Assembly: GCA_000151295.1 (NCBI GenBank)
Contig: GG745340.1
Coordinates: 805,143-821,999, forward strand
From: Allomyces macrogynus ATCC 38327
Taxonomy: Eukaryota > Blastocladiomycota > Blastocladiomycetes > Blastocladiales > Blastocladiaceae
Reading direction: 5' to 3'
Length of the DNA stretch: 16,857 nucleotides
Shown here in pieces: positions 1 to 9,936 of this stretch; the stretch's first letter is position 1; each line of letters opens with the position of its first letter. Under the pieces are notes generated by a model. It did no database searches, was not told the DNA's origin, and saw nothing but the letters and a program-made list of their open reading frames with translations. A program made the translations under genes and the position numbers.

Positions 1-804
1 ACCCCACACGGACCGCGCGCCACCACCTTGCGCACCAGGCCACGCAACACGGCGAGTGAGCAATGCCGACCTGGCCATGCGGCACTCGGACCGGCACGCC
101 TCGACGGCATCCCGAACTCCACGCGCCATATCACACCCAAACACGGACGTGGCCGCCGGCGGCGGATGATGCGCGCGCCAGAGGCTCGTTCCCGCCGCGG
201 GCCTCGCCTGTGCGGCACTCGTCGCGTCGGCGTGCGCGCGCCAGTCGCGCGTCATTTGTCGCAACGACGTGAGCGGGTCGGTCGTCGGTGCCGGCGGCAG
301 GGTCGCAAACGCCGAGGTCGTGTAGGGTAGGTAGTCATTTTCCGAGGACCCGGACGACGAAGATTCCTCGAGGTCGTCGTGGCCCGGGATCGCGGCGAGG
401 AGCGTGCTCGAGTCGTTGCGGGCGTCGCGCACGACGGGGACGGCACTGCGCAGGTGGTCGCGCTGTACGGCGGCGAGGTGCGCAAGCGCCGCCCACGCGC
501 GCGCGTGCGCGGCTTGCAGGTTGTAGACGGCCGCGAGGTACCGGCGGATGGCGGGCAGGATCAGGCGCTAGCGAAGCGGATGAACGGTGAGCGCGCGGTA
601 GCAGTAACGTGCGGCACGAGGTTACGGTACGTGGAAGACGAGACCGGCGCCACCCGACGCGGCGAGGATCCAGAGCAGCGTGACGAGCCATGGTCGTTTG
701 CGGATGGCGGCAGGCAGGTTCCGAAGCCACGTTGTTGCGGCCGCACGCTTCGATACTAGTGCTGCGGGGCCACGCGGTGCTGGTCTTGGTGCTGATGCAT
801 TCAT
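1..804 (-). CDS. Membrane-anchored protein of unknown family, C-terminus beyond the left edge
   Basis: Two exons read on the minus strand: 804-631 and 567 down to base 1. The 63-nt intron (630-568) runs from GTACCG to CTAG and joins in phase 0. The frame stays open to the edge, so the protein is partial at its C-terminus. From the chosen ATG (802-804) the protein has a basic N-terminus, one hydrophobic stretch at about residues 39-57 (PWLVTLLWILAASGGAGLVF), then a long amphipathic Ala/Arg-rich helix. An acidic Ser-rich patch (EESSSSGSSEND) and Ala/Pro-rich sequence follow. The same frame is open upstream to an ATG at 954, so the start is uncertain. I do not recognise the family. One transmembrane segment followed by helix recalls peroxins such as Pex14 or Pex17, but no diagnostic motif is visible and this is only a weak suggestion. 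It lies head-to-head with FBP1. Confidence 0.55.
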
Positions 805-1219
805 TGCAGCGAGTGGCAGCGTCGTAGAGACGACCAACTTGGGTGAGAGCGCCGCGAAGATGTTGATGTTGCCGACGATGATGGCGGACCGGCGGCTCGG
901 CCGGCAAAGCGCACGAGACGCGACCGGGCGGCTGCCAGACATGTCGACAGTCACGCGTAGTTGGCATCAGCATGGGCTCGGGTAGAGCCGGTCGGGCCGC
1001 CCGAAACGTTCCGAGCGGCCTGAGTGCGGGGGTCTCGCGCTGTCTCGCGGCCAGCCACCGCGTTCGGTCCGGTTTGGCCACGGGCGACCACGGGCCGCGG
1101 CGGACGGCTGGTTTGGGTTCTTGGTCCAACCAACCTCAAGAGGCACCGCCCGCCCGCCAAGCGCGGCTCTCTTCCGCTCCTCCCGAGCTCCGATTCTCCT
1201 GCTGCAAGCACGACCGACC
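805..1219. promoter_or_regulatory. Shared upstream region between the left-edge gene and FBP1
   Basis: This 415-base head-to-head spacer should hold both promoters and 5' leaders. The last 90 bases before FBP1 are pyrimidine-rich on the plus strand. I see no TATA box and no operator I would name. If the leftward gene starts at the ATG at 954, bases 805-954 become coding. Confidence 0.4.
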
Positions 1220-2429
1220 ATGGCCGACCACACGCAAACCAACCTGATCACGCTCTCGCGCCATGTGCTTGCCGAGCAGCGTGCGCACAAGGACGCGACC
1301 GGCGACCTCACGCTGCTGCTCGTCTCCATTCAGCTCGGCTGCAAGTTTGTCGCCACTTGCGTGCGCAAGGCCGGCATTGTCAACCTGTACCTATCGCGCG
1401 TGCACCGACAGCGCCTGCTCCGCCCAACTTCAACCCACCGAATCTGACCGTCCGCCCGTTCTTGTAGCACCGGTCTCGCCGGCGACACCAACGTGCAGGG
1501 CGAGGACCAAAAGAAGCTCGATGTCCTGGCCAACGAGATCTTCATCAACTCGCTTCGGTCGTCGGGCAAGGTCGCAATCATGGTTTCGGAAGAGGACGAG
1601 GACGTGATTATTGTCTCGGCCAAGGACCGCGATCCGGCGGGCCACGCCTACGCGGTCGTCTTTGACCCGCTCGACGGGTCGTCGAATATCGAGGCCGGCG
1701 TCTCGATTGGCACCATTTTCGGCATCTACAAGGTCGCGCCCGGATCGACGGGCACCGCCAAGGACGTGCTCCGCGCGGGCCGCGACATGGTGTGTGCGGG
1801 TTACTGCATGTACGTCCTGCAACGATCAATACGCCGGTCCTTTGATTGCGTTCAAGCCAACTCACGACCGACGACTCCCGTTGACTAGGTACGGCTCGAG
1901 CACGTCGCTCGTGCTCTCGACGGGTAACGGGTCTGTGAGCGGGTACACTCTCGACACGACGATTGGCGAGTTCATCTTGACGCACCCGAACATCCGCATC
2001 CCGCCGCGCGGCAAAATCTACTCGATCAACGAAGGAAACTCGGTTTACTGGGACGCGGCCTGCACCGAGTACTTTGCCGCGCTCAAGACGCGCCAGGTGG
2101 ACGGCAAGCCCGCACCTTACTCGGCGCGGTACGTTGGGTCGATGGTCGCCGACGTGCACCGCACAATTCTCTACGGCGGGATTTTCGCGTACCCGGCCGA
2201 CAAAAAGTCGGCCCATGGCAAGCTGCGCGTGCTCTACGAGTGTTTCCCGATGGCGTTCCTGGTCGAGAATGCTGGCGGGCGCGCGACGACGGGGGCGCAG
2301 CGCATCTTGGATATGGTCCCGACGGCGATTCACCAGCGGTCGCCAATTTTCTTGGGGTCGCGCGACGACGTGACTGACCTCGAGGCGTGCTATGCCAAGC
2401 ACGCGAATGGCGCGGTCAAGAAGCAGTAG
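1220..2429 (+). CDS. FBP1: Fructose-1,6-bisphosphatase (class I), 349 aa, three exons
   Basis: The enzyme hydrolyses fructose 1,6-bisphosphate to fructose 6-phosphate and phosphate, the controlled step of cytosolic gluconeogenesis. Exons are 1220-1386, 1468-1809 and 1889-2429; both introns (81 and 79 nt) restore the conserved protein exactly. Visible marks are the N-terminal AMP-site motif ATGDLT (residues 26-31), the acidic metal loop SEEDED (from residue 96), the catalytic DPLDGSSN (122-129), the INEGN loop, the sugar-phosphate segment RYVGSMVADVHRT, and the late metal ligand in LYECFPMAF. Length matches the family (about 335-350 aa). The ATG lies in a good context (GACCATGG). The N-terminus is short and lacks the RRDS-type phosphorylation site of yeast Fbp1. 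It also does not begin Met-Pro, so control by the yeast proline degron is not supported. The identification is secure. Confidence 0.97.
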
Positions 2430-2611
2430 CGGCGCTGTGCCGTGATAGCCGTGGTGACGGCTCCGTTTCTTTTTTGCTGATCGGAAGCAAAGAGTTTGCA
2501 GAGTTTCTTTTGGGTGCAAAAACAATACAATCAACATGGAGGGCGCGTGCAAGCGCCCTCACTCATTCATCGCCTCCACTTGCAGGTTGAAACCGTGTTG
2601 CCAAGAGTAGA

Positions 2612-2617
2612 AATAAA
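2612..2617 (+). terminator. Candidate poly(A) signal AATAAA of FBP1
   Basis: A perfect AATAAA hexamer lies 183 bases after the FBP1 stop in an AT-rich stretch. Fungal poly(A) signals are degenerate, so this is only a candidate. Confidence 0.3.
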
Positions 2618-2774
2618 TCGAGACATGCGTGAGGTTTGAACAGCAAAAGATGAAGAGGAGCGCGACCAAAACCGCCACTGTCAACCCTTGTGACAAAAAG
2701 GTTTGTGCTATTTCGGACTGTCTTGGCAACTTGACAGGCAAAACAACAAATGATTACATGGGAGAATCCGGGTG

Positions 2775-2800
2775 CCCCCCCCCCCCCCCCCCCCCCCCCC
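2775..2800. repeat. Homopolymer run of 26 C
   Basis: An uninterrupted run of 26 cytosines is followed 13 bases later by a run of 10 G (2814-2823). It starts the block of abnormal homopolymers. Either a real G/C tract that blocks polymerases or a base-calling error would explain it. Confidence 0.9.
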
Positions 2801-3015
2801 AAACCTTGGGGGTGGGGGGGGGGCCCTCCCCGAGGGGAAAGCATTCCCCCGAGGGCCCTGTTTTCCCAATGGGCCGAGCACCCGGGGGGGTTTCAGAGCC
2901 CCCCGTTTTTTTGAGAAAAGGGTTTGGGAATCCCACCTTAGAACCGTCAAGCCAAAATACCCTTTTGAGGCACGCCTTTTTTGTTTAGGGCTCAAAAAGG
3001 AAAAGTTTTTTCCCC
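2775..3015. other. Probable low-quality sequence block
   Basis: After the poly-C run nearly every short run is lengthened: G10, C5, G7, C6, T7, T6, A5 and several G4/C4 runs, in about 240 bases. Nothing else in the window looks like this, including other non-coding DNA. The pattern resembles compressed or overcalled bases at the end of a sequencing read that slipped on a homopolymer. Open frames across this block should not be trusted. Confidence 0.6.
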
Positions 3016-3156
3016 TCCGATCCAAACAACTGATGGCGCCTGACCCATACGCACTTCTCTCGCGTTCTCTTCGCACGGTGACCCGTCCCCACCGTCCGCG
3101 ACAGCAAGGCGTGAGCACAAGCACCCAACCAACTCTCAGCAGCAACACGCAGCACC

Positions 3157-4602
<1,446 letters not shown>

Positions 4603-4880
4603 GGCCGGTCAGTTTGCGCTGCGTGAAGGGTTTTGATTTTCGTGTGCGTTGTCTTCTTTGTTTATTGGGAAACGGCGAGGTGCGACCCATCGTGGGCCGG
4701 CTCTCGCTTCTGTGAATACATTTCCGTTCCACGGCTCCGCTTCTTTGGAACCAACGCTCAGAATGAACGGACGAACAGTTGTGTATGTAAAAAAAATTTG
4801 ATGACGAGCAGAGCCAAACCGAGCCAAATCAAGTGCTGCCAACCAACGCAAACAACGCCGAACGCAACCACCAACCGTGC
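4603..4880. other. 3' flanks of convergent KRR1 and LCB1
   Basis: A 278-base tail-to-tail spacer, AT-richer than the genes, with an A-run followed by TTTG near 4790-4800. It should contain both transcript ends. I see no gene. Confidence 0.5.
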
Positions 4881-6767
4881 TCACTTGCGGGCCTTGGCCC
4901 ATGCCGCAAGCACCTTGCCCGTCGCGCTGCGCAGGGCCTTGGCCGCATTCTCCACCTCCTTGCGCGACAACAACGCCGGGACAAACACCTTGATCGACGG
5001 CCGTGGGCACTTGTGCTCCTGCTCGACGTTATACTGCGCGCGCACGACCAAGACCCCTTGGACCGCCGCCTCCTGCACAATCTCCTGCAGGAACCGCGCC
5101 TCCTCGGCGGCCATCTCGGCCTCCGGATCGGCAGTCTTGCGGCGCAGCACTGCCGCGGCGGCGGCCTGCTGCTGCTGCGCGGACGTCGCGCTGCTCTTGA
5201 ACAGCGACAGCATCGACGCCTTGGGCGAAATCTCGTCCGCTGCGGGCGCGGGCTCCACCTTGAGCGGGGCAAACGTGAACGGCAGCGTGTCGCGCGCGAC
5301 GCGCAGGTGCTGCAGCGGCGAGATCGCGTCCGACGGCAACTCAAACACGCCAGCGTGCGCGACGGCCGTGCGGAACGCGCGAATGTTGCCGCGAAGCGGG
5401 TCGAGCAGGTCGCCGGGACGCGTGCGCAGCTGCGCGAGCGCATGCGACGCGGTGACCGCGAGCATCGGCGGGAGTGCAGCGGAATAGACGTACGCGGACG
5501 CCGACAGGCGCTGGTGTTCAATGGCCGCGTTTGCGCCCGCGCAAAACCCGCCGGCCGACGCGAGTGCGTGGCCGAGGGACCCGACGAGCAAGTCGACCGA
5601 GGATGCGGGCACGCCAAAGTGTTCCGTCAACCCACGGCCCGTCGCGCCGAGCGTGCCGAAAGAAAGCGTCTCGTCAAGGATCAGGCGGAACTTGTACCTG
5701 TTCTTGAGTTCGAGGAGGGTCGGCAGCGGCGCAATGTCGCCGTGGTTCGCGTAGAGCCCTTCGACGACCAGGAACTTGCGGTAGAGCGGCCGCTTGAGCC
5801 GCTTGTCCTCGGCCTCGATCGACGCGAGCTTGTGCTCGAGGTCGTGCATGTCATTGTGCTTGAAGAAGACGAGTTTCGACCGCGAGATTTGCACGCCCTT
5901 TTGGATCGCAAAGTTGCACGCGTCGTCGACGACAATCAAGTCGCCGCGCTTGGAAAATGCTGGGATCGCTGACCCGACCGCCGAGAAGCCCTGCGCGTAG
6001 AGAATCGCCTGGTCGACTTGCAGAAACTCGGCGAGCTCACGCTCGATTTGCATGTGCACGTCGATCGTGCCGTAAAAACCGGGCGGGTTGCAGGCGCCGA
6101 CACCGTACTTGCGCAATGCCTGGATCGCCAGGTTCTTGTTGGTGTCGTCGTTGGCAAACCCAAACACGTCGGCGGTCGCGAGATTGGTCACGGTCACCAC
6201 CTTGGCCTGTGCGATCGTCGTCATGGCCGCGGCCGCGGGCGTCGTCGTGGCCGTCACGGTCGCGAGCTCGGCGTGGGTCGCAGGCACACCGCCGAGCGCG
6301 CCGGCCACAGGCATCAGCTTGACCTTGGCCTTGACAGCCGTCGGGCCCGCAAACACCGGGATTGTGGCCAACTGCGCGGCGTCCGTGGCGAGAACCAGCG
6401 GGTCGGCATCGCCCGGGACGAGCGGTTCCGGCACCCACTCGTCGACAAGCTCGTCAACTTCGCGCTGCGAGAGCTCAATGGATTTGCCGTCGGGAGACGA
6501 GGCCGGGCGCGCGCGCTTCGACAGCAGGTACTGCACGGCAAAGAAGAAGAGGAACAGCTCAAGCACGACGCGCGCAGGGTCGTTCTGGTACGAGTTGCGA
6601 ATGTACTTGCCGAGCAGCTGCGAGCCCGGGATGCTGGCGACGGCGTCGCCAGTGGTCGTGACGAGGTGGTTGAAGTGGACCAAGGCGGCCTCGATGGCGG
6701 CGGTCGTCGCGTCGGGCGTGCCCGTGGGCATCGTGTTGGCCGGCATGCTGCTCGTGGGCGTGTTCAT
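4881..6767 (-). CDS. LCB1: Serine palmitoyltransferase subunit 1 (Lcb1/SPTLC1), 628 aa, intronless
   Basis: This is the non-catalytic partner of Lcb2 in the ER enzyme that condenses serine with palmitoyl-CoA, the first step of sphingolipid synthesis. A membrane segment lies at about residues 66-84 (VVLELFLFFFAVQYLL), followed by the conserved ELVDEWVPEPLVP. The fold type I core includes KYGVGACNPPGFYGT (from about 220), AIPAFSKRGDLIVVD, FFKHNDMHDLE, VVEGLYANHGDIAPLP, DETLSFGTLGATGRG and ASAGGFCAG. As expected for this subunit there is no PLP lysine motif. Cys226 corresponds to human Cys133 and Val237 to Val144, the sites of sensory neuropathy mutations; both are unchanged. The protein is longer than yeast Lcb1 (558 aa). 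The extra length is a longer N-terminus, an Ala/Thr/Val linker (about 145-200) and a Gln/Ala-rich insert near the C-terminus. The absence of introns contrasts with its neighbours. Confidence 0.95.
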   Translation of the reverse strand: MNTPTSSMPANTMPTGTPDATTAAIEAALVHFNHLVTTTGDAVASIPGSQLLGKYIRNSYQNDPARVVLELFLFFFAVQYLLSKRARPASSPDGKSIELSQREVDELVDEWVPEPLVPGDADPLVLATDAAQLATIPVFAGPTAVKAKVKLMPVAGALGGVPATHAELATVTATTTPAAAAMTTIAQAKVVTVTNLATADVFGFANDDTNKNLAIQALRKYGVGACNPPGFYGTIDVHMQIERELAEFLQVDQAILYAQGFSAVGSAIPAFSKRGDLIVVDDACNFAIQKGVQISRSKLVFFKHNDMHDLEHKLASIEAEDKRLKRPLYRKFLVVEGLYANHGDIAPLPTLLELKNRYKFRLILDETLSFGTLGATGRGLTEHFGVPASSVDLLVGSLGHALASAGGFCAGANAAIEHQRLSASAYVYSAALPPMLAVTASHALAQLRTRPGDLLDPLRGNIRAFRTAVAHAGVFELPSDAISPLQHLRVARDTLPFTFAPLKVEPAPAADEISPKASMLSLFKSSATSAQQQQAAAAAVLRRKTADPEAEMAAEEARFLQEIVQEAAVQGVLVVRAQYNVEQEHKCPRPSIKVFVPALLSRKEVENAAKALRSATGKVLAAWAKARK

Positions 6768-7422
6768 TGGGTGAGTGGGGGTGCCTTGGTGTGGGCCGGT
6801 TGGTGGTGGTGGTGGTGCTGGTGGTGGTGCTGGGAGGGAGCGAGCGTGGGACTCGGAGAGAGGGAGCGCGACCGAATGCGCTTGGCAGGAGGGCGCTTGG
6901 AATTCGGGTCAGGAGCAGACAGAGCGGCACGGCGGGGAGGCGGATCGGCGGCAACGCGGGTCGGGAGAGCGTGTCCGGCGGCGGCTGCTCGAGCGTTGGT
7001 GGGTGGAGCACGACCTTGTCGAGTGGCGGGGAGAAAGGGGATGCTCGGCTTTTTGTTGTTGGCCGGATGCGCGCCGAGCACGCGGGCACAGCGAGCTCCC
7101 GAGCAGCAGCACGAGCAGGCGGGGCGGCGAAATGCGCTGCCGTCGTGCAGGCGAGATTGGATATGATTTTGGCGGCGTCGCGGCGACGGCGGCCGGCACC
7201 TTCAGCGGCGACGGCGACCAGCTTGGTGGTGCGCCGCGCACGACACGTGATGCGCGCCAAGCGTCGCGAGACATGCGAGACACATTGATGATCCAAGTCA
7301 CGCGCACGTGCCCGCGCGCACTTCACTGCCATTGACGCTGGTGCTGCTCGACCCTCGCGCTACCCTGCGCTGATCAACCTGGCGCAACAGCACCAGGAGC
7401 AACCACCGCCAGCAGCAATACC
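6768..7422. promoter_or_regulatory. Bidirectional upstream region of LCB1 and the YbaK gene
   Basis: A 655-base head-to-head spacer. It contains a GGT microsatellite next to LCB1 and GC-rich sequence elsewhere. Frames that stay open here are of random GC-rich type, without conserved sequence. No gene and no recognisable operator. Confidence 0.45.
6798..6829. repeat. GGT trinucleotide microsatellite, interrupted
   Basis: About ten GGT units interrupted by one GCT unit. It lies within 62 bases upstream of the LCB1 start, so it is probably in the LCB1 5' leader, where it reads as ACC repeats. Confidence 0.8.
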
Positions 7423-8318
7423 ATGACCAGCACCGAGCCAGAACGCGCCGAGACGCCCGACACGGGTGCCGACCGCGAACAGGACCCGGCCGTCGAGGAC
7501 CTCGTCTTGCAGATCGAGCAGGCATACACGCACCCGACCGCGACGGCGCGCTACCTCGCCCATTTCTTGGAGACGGCCAAGAACCGCGACGACTCCATTA
7601 TCTACGATGCCGATCCAGCGACACCGGCCACTGTCCAGCAGGTCATTGCTGGACTGCGCGCCCTGAACCTGACCCACGTCGCGTGCCTCTACCCAGTTGA
7701 GCACGATTACTACCACTGGACGCTGGCGCGCCGAATGTGCCGTCTCAACGCTCCGACGCGCGCGCACCTTTGCAAGTCGATTATCATGGAGAACACGAGG
7801 TGCCCGCACAACAGCATCGACGATCCGGCCTTTTCCAAGTATTACTGCGTGATCGTCCAGTACACGGCCAAGCTCAACACGCAAAAGCTCTTCAACTTCG
7901 GGCGTGACCTCAAGCAGCGGTCCATCTCCAAGAAAAACTACAACTTCCGTCTTGTCGACCCGGAGATCAGCGAGCAGCTCACGGGTTACGGCACTGGTGG
8001 TGTGTCGCCCTTTGGTTCGTGTCGCTTTGCTCTTCCTGACGCGTCATGTGTTGGACTCCAACTGATCGTCGTCTTGCCGCAATCAGGAATGAAGTCGAAC
8101 GTCCCCATCATCCTGGCCGAAGCCATCACAAAGCTCGACGTTCGTATCCACCTGCTCATTATCGCTTCATTGGCGCTTGGTTTGCTCATGTTCTACTCGT
8201 CCATTGGTAGCCGCCCGTCTTTTGGCTCGGAGCCGGTCATATCGACTGGAAAGTGGCCGTCCCCGCCTCCGATTTTGTCGCGACCACGGGCTGCTACGTC
8301 ACCGACCTCGAATCCTAG
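7423..8318 (+). CDS. YbaK/prolyl-tRNA editing-domain protein, 250 aa, three exons
   Basis: The YbaK fold deacylates mischarged aminoacyl-tRNA in bacteria; the role of this free-standing eukaryotic group is not established. Exons are 7423-8014, 8087-8139 and 8211-8318. Both introns (72 and 71 nt) start with GTTCGT. Splicing gives SPFGMKSNVPIILAEAITKL followed by DPPVFWLGAGHIDWKV, the normal C-terminal core of the family (residues about 195-230), and a proper stop after VTDLES. Without splicing the frame would run to 8346 in nonsense, so the spliced model is preferred. Other family marks are CKSIIMENT and YYCVIVQYTAKLN near the middle. The first 65 or so residues are less conserved and acidic. 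It is a cytosolic soluble protein by sequence (no signal or membrane segment). Specificity towards a particular tRNA cannot be read from the sequence. Confidence 0.88.
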
Positions 8319-8926
8319 CTGCGGGTCGTTTTGGGCTAGCAAATAGACATTCCGTTTTGCCTCCTACGTATCGACGGGTACCGACGTTGCTTCCCGCTCG
8401 CAAAGCTCTCAGTGACGCGTCTTTCTCTCGACAGCGCGGATTTTCGTCGCGGACGTCACTTTCACTTGCTGCACATGGACCGCACGCTCTGGGCCTTGAC
8501 CGCGTCGTCGAGCTCGACGGTCAATAGCTCGGGTTCCTCAACGAGCCGTGCTCGCGGAAAAAATGCACGGCACGACACCGCGCCCGAGCACGACACCGCG
8601 CGCGAGCGCGACCGTCCTGTCGCTGGTCGAGGATGGTTTGTCTCGACGCGAATGGTTTCGGCTGGTCATGACGAGGATGCCTCCAATGCCGCTTCAAGGG
8701 AAGAGGTTCGGAAAATGCAGCAACTCGCACGCTGGCTTCGAGAACGCGCACGAGGAGCAAGAAGGGGGCCCAGTGGAAGCATTATCCGACACGGAGAGAG
8801 AAGGTATTGTCATGAACGGTCCGTTTAAGCAGCCACTTTCACGCGCGAAATTGATCCCGTCCGCTCACCCAAGTTCTTTTCCGAGACGCAGAAGCCGGCC
8901 AAAAGGCATTCGATCACGATGCGACG
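8319..8926. other. Unresolved stretch that may hold 5' exons of the FANCE-like gene
   Basis: A 608-base stretch with three competing plus-strand frames and no clear winner. Bases 8475-8825 encode a charged peptide from an ATG. Bases 8548-8926 encode another frame with a plausible acidic linker (HEEQEGGPVEALSDTERE). The frame leading into the FANCE-like exon is open only from about 8854. An unrecognised 5' exon, or a sequence indel, is likely. No homology is recognised. Confidence 0.35.
8571..8602. repeat. Short direct repeat of 14 bases
   Basis: GCACGACACCGCGC occurs at 8571-8584 and again at 8589-8602, separated by four bases. The unit (18 bases) keeps the reading frame if translated. Confidence 0.7.
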
Positions 8927-9920
8927 ATGTTCGACCAACGAGGGCCCAATGCGGAGCCGCAACCGGCAACCTCAATGGAGCAAGTCGTGGCCTTGGTTCG
9001 CTCGGAACGGCTCACGAGCGCGACTACTGCCCCGTCCGAGGACACCCTCCACCAGCTCGTCGCCATGCTTTCGCCGTTTCCACGTGCTAAAGTACGACTT
9101 TCTCCACCCGAAGTTGGACCGATCTGACCTCATGCTCACTTGGTACTGGCTGGTCAGATCATCGACACCCTTGCAGTCCCACCACTCAGCGAGCAGGTGC
9201 TCATCAAGACCATGGAACTGCCGAATCTTCCGCGCGGGATCCAGGGCTGCTTTGCGGAATTACTTTGCCGTCAGGCGCGTTACCAGTGATCGAGACGATG
9301 CGGGTCGTGATTTGAGATTTGACCTCCGCCCCCATCAGATCCAGCGCACCGAGCAATTGCCGTCGCGGCCCATCGTTGCCTACCTGAGTGCGCTCGCGGC
9401 GAGCGACACGGAGCAGTTTGTCGCGGGCTTCTTCCGCCCGCTTCTCGCAGGACCGGCGACGGGTGCGTGTGTTTGTTCAGGATTCGCGGTGCCAACAACT
9501 CCATTCTCAGATGCTCATGTGCTCCATCTTCCCTCACTGCATCCAGGCGACTATCCGTGGCTCGTCGATCTCATCAAGCCGCTGTCGCTCGTCGCCAAGG
9601 CCACAGTTCTGACCTCTCTGATCTCCGACGTCGTGTCGACCACACGCAACTCGTCCACGGCCATCGTTAATCTCCACACGGTGCTCGCGGGTACGCGCAA
9701 ACTGGTCCTGCCCGGCGCTCAAGTGGCGGCATGGGCCGAGCAGCTCGCGCGCGACCGCGGCACGATCAAGGCGCTGCAATCGGTCCTGCGCAACTACAGC
9801 TCCATGCTCGACCGCGACGCGCTGGTGCATGTGCAGAGCGCGCTCGAGAATGCCACGTTCACGCATCCGCTGTTGCGGTCGGCGCTGAGTGCTGTGCAGC
9901 GGGTCCTGGACGGAAAATAA
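8927..9920 (+). CDS. Probable FANCE-type Fanconi anaemia protein, C-terminal helical domain
   Basis: FANCE links the Fanconi core complex to FANCD2 during interstrand-crosslink repair in the nucleus. Exons as read: 8927-9091, 9158 to about 9278, about 9339-9462 and 9547-9920. The 66-nt intron (GTACGA) and the 84-nt intron (GTGCGT) are in phase; the middle junction (9279-9338) is one base out of phase and unresolved. The protein is all helical with Leu-rich repeats. Its last 100 residues follow the vertebrate FANCE C-terminus in pattern. PLLAGPATG precedes a helix with KATVLTSLISDV, a later helix carries WAEQLARD, and the end is ALENATFTHPLLRSAL then a short helix of the AALKHL type. Similarity is weak but collinear. 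The start is uncertain: ATG 8927 is the first in frame, and upstream exons may exist. It could be another helical-repeat protein. Confidence 0.5.
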
Positions 9921-9936
9921 GATGAGTGTATTTGGT

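Larger units (their letters stand above)
2430..3156. other. Gap between FBP1 and KRR1 with an abnormal centre
   Basis: The first 340 bases are FBP1 3' flank and are clearly more AT-rich than the genes. Bases about 2775-3015 are the poly-C and inflated-homopolymer block listed separately. Bases 3016-3156 are KRR1 promoter and leader, rich in short CTCT and CGC runs. No gene is supported here. Confidence 0.6.

Noticed and set aside
335..1129. Long minus-strand frame of 264 codons
   Set aside because: Arg/Pro-rich composition of a GC-rich shadow frame. The overlapping spliced minus-strand model gives a membrane segment and sensible protein sequence instead.
2559..2741. Minus-strand frame with a hydrophobic segment resembling a small tail-anchored membrane protein
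   Set aside because: It begins at TTG, not ATG, has no conserved match I recognise, and lies beside the suspect poly-C block in the FBP1 3' flank. At most it could be an exon fragment.
4833..5972. Long plus-strand frame of 379 codons opposite LCB1
   Set aside because: Arg-rich shadow of the LCB1 coding strand with no family features.
6018..7166. Plus-strand frame of 382 codons across the LCB1 N-terminus and promoter
   Set aside because: Antisense shadow with Gly/Arg repeats, partly translating the GGT microsatellite.
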